A model generated the notes under the pieces. The model did no database searches, was not told where the DNA came from, and saw nothing but the letters and a program-made list of their open reading frames with translations. The translations under genes were made by a program, and so were the position numbers. A DNA stretch of 64,000 nucleotides from Zoogloea sp. (GTDB lineage: Bacteria; Pseudomonadota; Gammaproteobacteria; Burkholderiales; Rhodocyclaceae): the NCBI RefSeq assembly GCF_023150065.1, contig NZ_JAKLLN010000005.1:124001-188000 (forward strand), given 5' to 3'. Each line of letters begins with the position of its first letter. Position 1 is the first letter of the stretch. Below, in pieces: positions 60,901 to 64,000 of this stretch.

Positions 60901-61954
60901 CGGCGTCGGCCTGGGGGGCGATGGGGGCGATCTGGTCGTCGGATTTGCGGGTGGCGGCGGCGATCTGGATGTCGGTGACGCCAGCGTATTCGGCCTGGGC
61001 AAGATAGAAGGGCACGTCCATCAGGGCGACGCCCTGGGGGTCGGCGGCCCAGGCGGCTTCGTCGCCCTTGCGGTAGGGCATGGCCTGGACGACGGGGATG
61101 CCCAGGTCGGCAAACTCCGTCCGGCGCCCTTCGGGGTTGAGCATGATCTGGGTGTTAATCAGGGCGTTGGCCAGCAGGTGGCCGTCGGCCCGCAGCATGC
61201 GCCGGACGGCATCCGGATCCATGACCGGGCTGTAGAAGGGTAGGGCCGTGGCCCCGGCCTTCTCGATGCGGCGGATAAGGTCGTCGATGAAGGCGGTCTG
61301 TTCGGCGGCGATGTACTGCTGGTGCAGGGCGATGGCGATGACCGGAGCGCCAGGGGCGACGCCCTTCCAGCCCAGGTAGGCGGTGGGGCTGTCGAAGACG
61401 AGGCCGGGATGGTCAGGGTGGTAGACGCCGCTCTTGGGAAAGACGATGGGTTCGGGCAGGGCTGATCCAGGCTTGCCACCTAGATGGGCGGCGATGCTGG
61501 CGAGGAAGCCGTCGATGTTGAGCCGTCCGCCGTTTACATAATAGGTGTGCAGGCGCCGGGCCAGACCCTCGGGCAGGCCGTGCCAGCGGGGCTGGCCATC
61601 GTGGAGCCACAGGTGAGGCGTGCGCAGGCCCGGCAGCGCTGCGGCAAGCCGGCCCTCGACGAAGGCCTGGAGGTGATCCCGAGGTGTATCGAAGAGCACC
61701 AGGTCGTAGCCCTGGAAGAGGGCGGGGCCCACGTCGGCAGGCAGCTTTTCGGCAAAGCGGGCTTCCAGGGCAAGGCCATGCCGCTTTGCCACCTCGGCCA
61801 TCTTGAGGAACTTGCCCGGCTGGACCGGGGAGGTGCTGATGATCAGGATCCGCCCGGCCACCGCCGGCCCGCTTCCAGTGAGGAGAAGCAGGCACAGCAC
61901 GGGCAGGGCCAGCATGGCGAGAAGGCGCCGGGGCCGCCAGGCGAAGCGATGCAT
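57998..61954 (-). CDS. HmuS-like CobN-family protein with signal peptide and C-terminal anchor
   Basis: A 1318-residue CobN-family protein. ATG 61954 (overlapping the TonB receptor stop) gives a signal peptide (residues 1-34, [19 protein letters not shown]). The C-terminal helix [19 protein letters not shown] anchors it to the membrane. The catalytic region [21 protein letters not shown] is canonical, as is [32 protein letters not shown]. Operon partners are a heme-type TonB receptor, ExbB-like, DUF2149 and ChaN, the layout of HmuR-S-U-V systems in which HmuS, a CobN homologue, removes iron from heme. Function in heme dechelation is inferred. Confidence 0.9.
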   Translation of the reverse strand: [1318 protein letters not shown]

Positions 61955-64000
61955 CAGAAGTCCACCTGCAGGGCGGCGCTCAGGTTGCGGCCGGGCTGGG
62001 TGTAGAAGGCCGGGCCGGCGTCGGTGGTGGCGAGGGCGACCTGGCGGACATCGCTCCACACCCAGTACTTCTTGTCGAAGAGGTTGTTGAGGGCGACATT
62101 GATGCGGGCCTTGGGATGGATCTGCATGCTGGCGCTGAAATCCACGATGGCGTAGCCCGGGGTGCGGAAGTAATCCACTTCGCTGGTGTCGACGCGGTCC
62201 TTCTTGAGGGCGGCGCGCAGGCGCGCATCCAGGGCAAGCGGACGGCTGGCCAGGCTGCCGTCCCAACCCAGGTTCAGGTAGAGGCGGGCCGGGTCGACGG
62301 TGTTGAGGGGCTGGTCGGCCGAGGTGACATCACCCTGGGACCAGGCCAGCGCGGTGGCGGTACGGAAGCCCGCCGGCAGCGCCCAGCTGCCACGTACCTC
62401 CACGCCCTGGATGCGGACGCTGGTGAGGTTGATGGACTGGTACACCGAGCGCACGGCGTTGCCCAGGCAGGCCGGGCTGCTGGCGCCGCTGGGGGTCGAG
62501 CAGATCAGCGCGTTGCTGATGAAGTTGCTGTACTTGTTGTGGAAGGCCGCCAGCTGCATGTCGCCACCCGCCAGCTTGAAGCGGGTGCCGATCTCGATGC
62601 CGGTGCTGGTCTCGGGCTTCAGGTTGGGGTTGGGCAGGCTGGCGTAGTTCTGGGCAGCGTTGTAGAAGAGGCCATTGACCTCTTCGTAGTTGGGGGCCCG
62701 GAAGCCGCGCACCACCTGGCCATAGAAGGAGAGGGCAGGGCTGTGGCGCCAGATGGCGGCGAGCTTGGGCGAAACGGCGGAGTGATCCTGCCCGGTGGCG
62801 CTGAAGGTCTGGTTGCCGATGTTCTTGGAGAGCCCGTCCGGGCGCAGCTTGACCGAGTCCAGGCGCAGGCCCGGGGTGACGGTGAGGCGGTCGATGCGGA
62901 TCTCGTCCTGGGCAAACAGGCCGAGCGTGCTTGATTCGCCAGGTGCAAAGTCGCGTAGGGGATAGGTGTCTCCAGCCAGGGACTTGCTGACGGTGCCGGT
63001 GGTCTGGTTGGTGATGACGTAGTCCCGCAGCTCATCCAGCTTGTGCCGGCGCCAGTCGGCGCCAAGGCTGAAGAAGTGATCCAGGGCGCCGGTGCGCAGG
63101 CCCTTCTCCAGCTGCACGCCCGCGCCGGTGGTTTCCTGGCGGAAGTGGAAGTGCATGTCCACCAGGCAGTTGTTGGTGCCCCGGGTGGTGCCCGAGCAGC
63201 CCGCAGTGGTGGCCGTGCGCTGCTGCAGGGTGGTGTCGTGGTTGGCGGCGTTCTGGTGGTAGACCATGAACAGGAGGCGATCCAGCAGACCGTCGGTGGG
63301 CTTCCACTCCCAGTCGACCGAGAAGCGTTCGCGGCGGGCGTCTTCGCTGCCTGTGGCGCCGCTGACCCGGGGCAGTGACGTGGCCAGGCGGAGCAGGGCG
63401 ACGTCGGCGGACTGGTTACGGTCTTCGTAGGCAAAACGGATCTGATGCCCCTGGGCGGGTTTGATGATCAGCTTGGCCAGGGTGCCCCGGGAGCGGGTGT
63501 CCTGGGGGTTGGGCTGCTCCCGCCCGACGCTGGTACCGCCCACGTCGCCCCGGTTGTCGAGTTCTTCACCGTTGCGGCGGGTGACGGCCACGAGGCCTTC
63601 GACCATCTCGTTGCGGCCGGCAAAGTAGAGGGTGTTCTGCAGGCTGCTGTCGGCGCCGCGCCAGGTGCCCTTGTAGCGGACGGCGCTGTCGCGCGGGCCG
63701 AGGATGTCGGCCGGGTCCAGGGTGAAGTAGCTGACCACGCCACCCAAGGCGTCGGAGCCATACAGGCTGGAGGCCGGCCCGCGCAGTACCTCGACGCGTT
63801 TCAGAAAATCCATCTCGGGGCTGTCAGAGCTGGCCGTGGTGGCGTTGGATGGCCCGCCGCCGCTGTAGAAGTCGGGCATGCGCACGCCATCCACCTGTTG
63901 CAGCACCCGGTTGCCCTCGATACCCCGGATGTTGACCGAGCTGGCGCCAAAGCGACGCAGATCGCGGGCGACGGCCAGGTCCGGCTCGTCGGCGAAGAGG
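61954..64000 (-). CDS. TonB-dependent heme/hemoglobin-type receptor (N-terminus outside window)
   Basis: About 680 C-terminal residues of a TonB-dependent receptor; the frame stays open to base 64000 (reading FADEPDLAVARDLRRFG), so the start is to the right. The plug has NIRGIEGNRVLQQVDGVRMP, the typical hemoglobin/heme receptor pattern, then VEVLRGPASSLYGSDALGGVV. The barrel contains FRAPNYEEVNGLFYN and ends in AALQVDF. The stop overlaps the CobN-like start. This, with the partner genes, makes heme the most likely substrate. Confidence 0.92.
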   Translation of the reverse strand, partial: LFADEPDLAVARDLRRFGASSVNIRGIEGNRVLQQVDGVRMPDFYSGGGPSNATTASSDSPEMDFLKRVEVLRGPASSLYGSDALGGVVSYFTLDPADILGPRDSAVRYKGTWRGADSSLQNTLYFAGRNEMVEGLVAVTRRNGEELDNRGDVGGTSVGREQPNPQDTRSRGTLAKLIIKPAQGHQIRFAYEDRNQSADVALLRLATSLPRVSGATGSEDARRERFSVDWEWKPTDGLLDRLLFMVYHQNAANHDTTLQQRTATTAGCSGTTRGTNNCLVDMHFHFRQETTGAGVQLEKGLRTGALDHFFSLGADWRRHKLDELRDYVITNQTTGTVSKSLAGDTYPLRDFAPGESSTLGLFAQDEIRIDRLTVTPGLRLDSVKLRPDGLSKNIGNQTFSATGQDHSAVSPKLAAIWRHSPALSFYGQVVRGFRAPNYEEVNGLFYNAAQNYASLPNPNLKPETSTGIEIGTRFKLAGGDMQLAAFHNKYSNFISNALICSTPSGASSPACLGNAVRSVYQSINLTSVRIQGVEVRGSWALPAGFRTATALAWSQGDVTSADQPLNTVDPARLYLNLGWDGSLASRPLALDARLRAALKKDRVDTSEVDYFRTPGYAIVDFSASMQIHPKARINVALNNLFDKKYWVWSDVRQVALATTDAGPAFYTQPGRNLSAALQVDF

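Noticed and set aside
57998-62266. 1422-residue reading of the second CobN-like gene
   Set aside because: The extra N-terminal part overlaps the TonB receptor out of frame; ATG 61954 gives a signal peptide and stop-start overlap.

Overview
The window is high-GC chromosomal DNA from a betaproteobacterium. The best guess is Rhodocyclales (Azospira/Azoarcus/Dechloromonas-like). This rests on classic proteobacterial gene orders (surE-pcm-nlpD-rpoS, dapA-bamC, msrP-msrQ), twin-arginine TRAP binding proteins and a large cobalamin locus. No rRNA or other species marker is present, so the assignment is inference.

Layout. 1-22.3 kb is core chromosome: two tandem TRAP solute-binding proteins, pmbA, darP-mog, msrPQ, surE-pcm-nlpD-rpoS, an ArsC-family protein, a moxR-DUF58-transglutaminase-mltB operon, a histone-deacetylase-like hydrolase, dapA-bamC, an Ala/Pro-rich small lipoprotein, roxA-like cupin oxygenase, rlmD and a Bax-inhibitor-1 family protein.

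22.46-31.96 kb is a 9.4-kb integrative element inserted in the anticodon loop of a tRNA-Ser(UGA) gene. The host gene is cut in two: 5' half at 22460-22500, 3' half at 31900-31955, sharing the 9-bp core CTTGAAAAC. Just inside the left end the element carries an intact tRNA-Ser(UGA) with its own terminator, which may replace the function it destroys. Cargo is a hypothetical gene, a C-protein-like XRE regulator divergent from a PD-(D/E)XK-like protein with a C-box-like operator between them, a block of overlapping unknown genes (one DUF5681-like), a primase-polymerase/helicase next to an iteron-like repeat cluster (candidate origin), an AlpA/excisionase-like HTH protein and a tyrosine integrase.

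32-50.7 kb is a cobalamin locus read on the minus strand under two cobalamin riboswitches. The upstream one controls a periplasmic, membrane-anchored CobN-like chelatase with ExbB-like and DUF2149 partners. The second precedes cbiM-cobM-cbiX-cbiC-cbiD-cobL-cobI-cbiG-cobE-cobJ-ferredoxin-PepSY-TonB receptor, mostly overlapping genes. CbiX, CbiD and CbiG indicate the early-cobalt (anaerobic) route; no CbiJ/CobK is visible.

50.9-56.1 kb holds a conserved hypothetical gene, an FAD dehydrogenase, an HPF/RaiA-like protein, nhaR and a Tim44-domain protein. 56.2-64 kb is a second operon of the same architecture as the CobN cluster: heme-type TonB receptor (running off the window), a secreted and membrane-anchored CobN-like protein, ExbB-like, DUF2149 and ChaN. 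It resembles the Hmu heme uptake/dechelation systems. The pairing of a heme-type and a B12-riboswitched version of this CobN-ExbB-DUF2149 module, and the tRNA-replacing element, are the most interesting features of the window.
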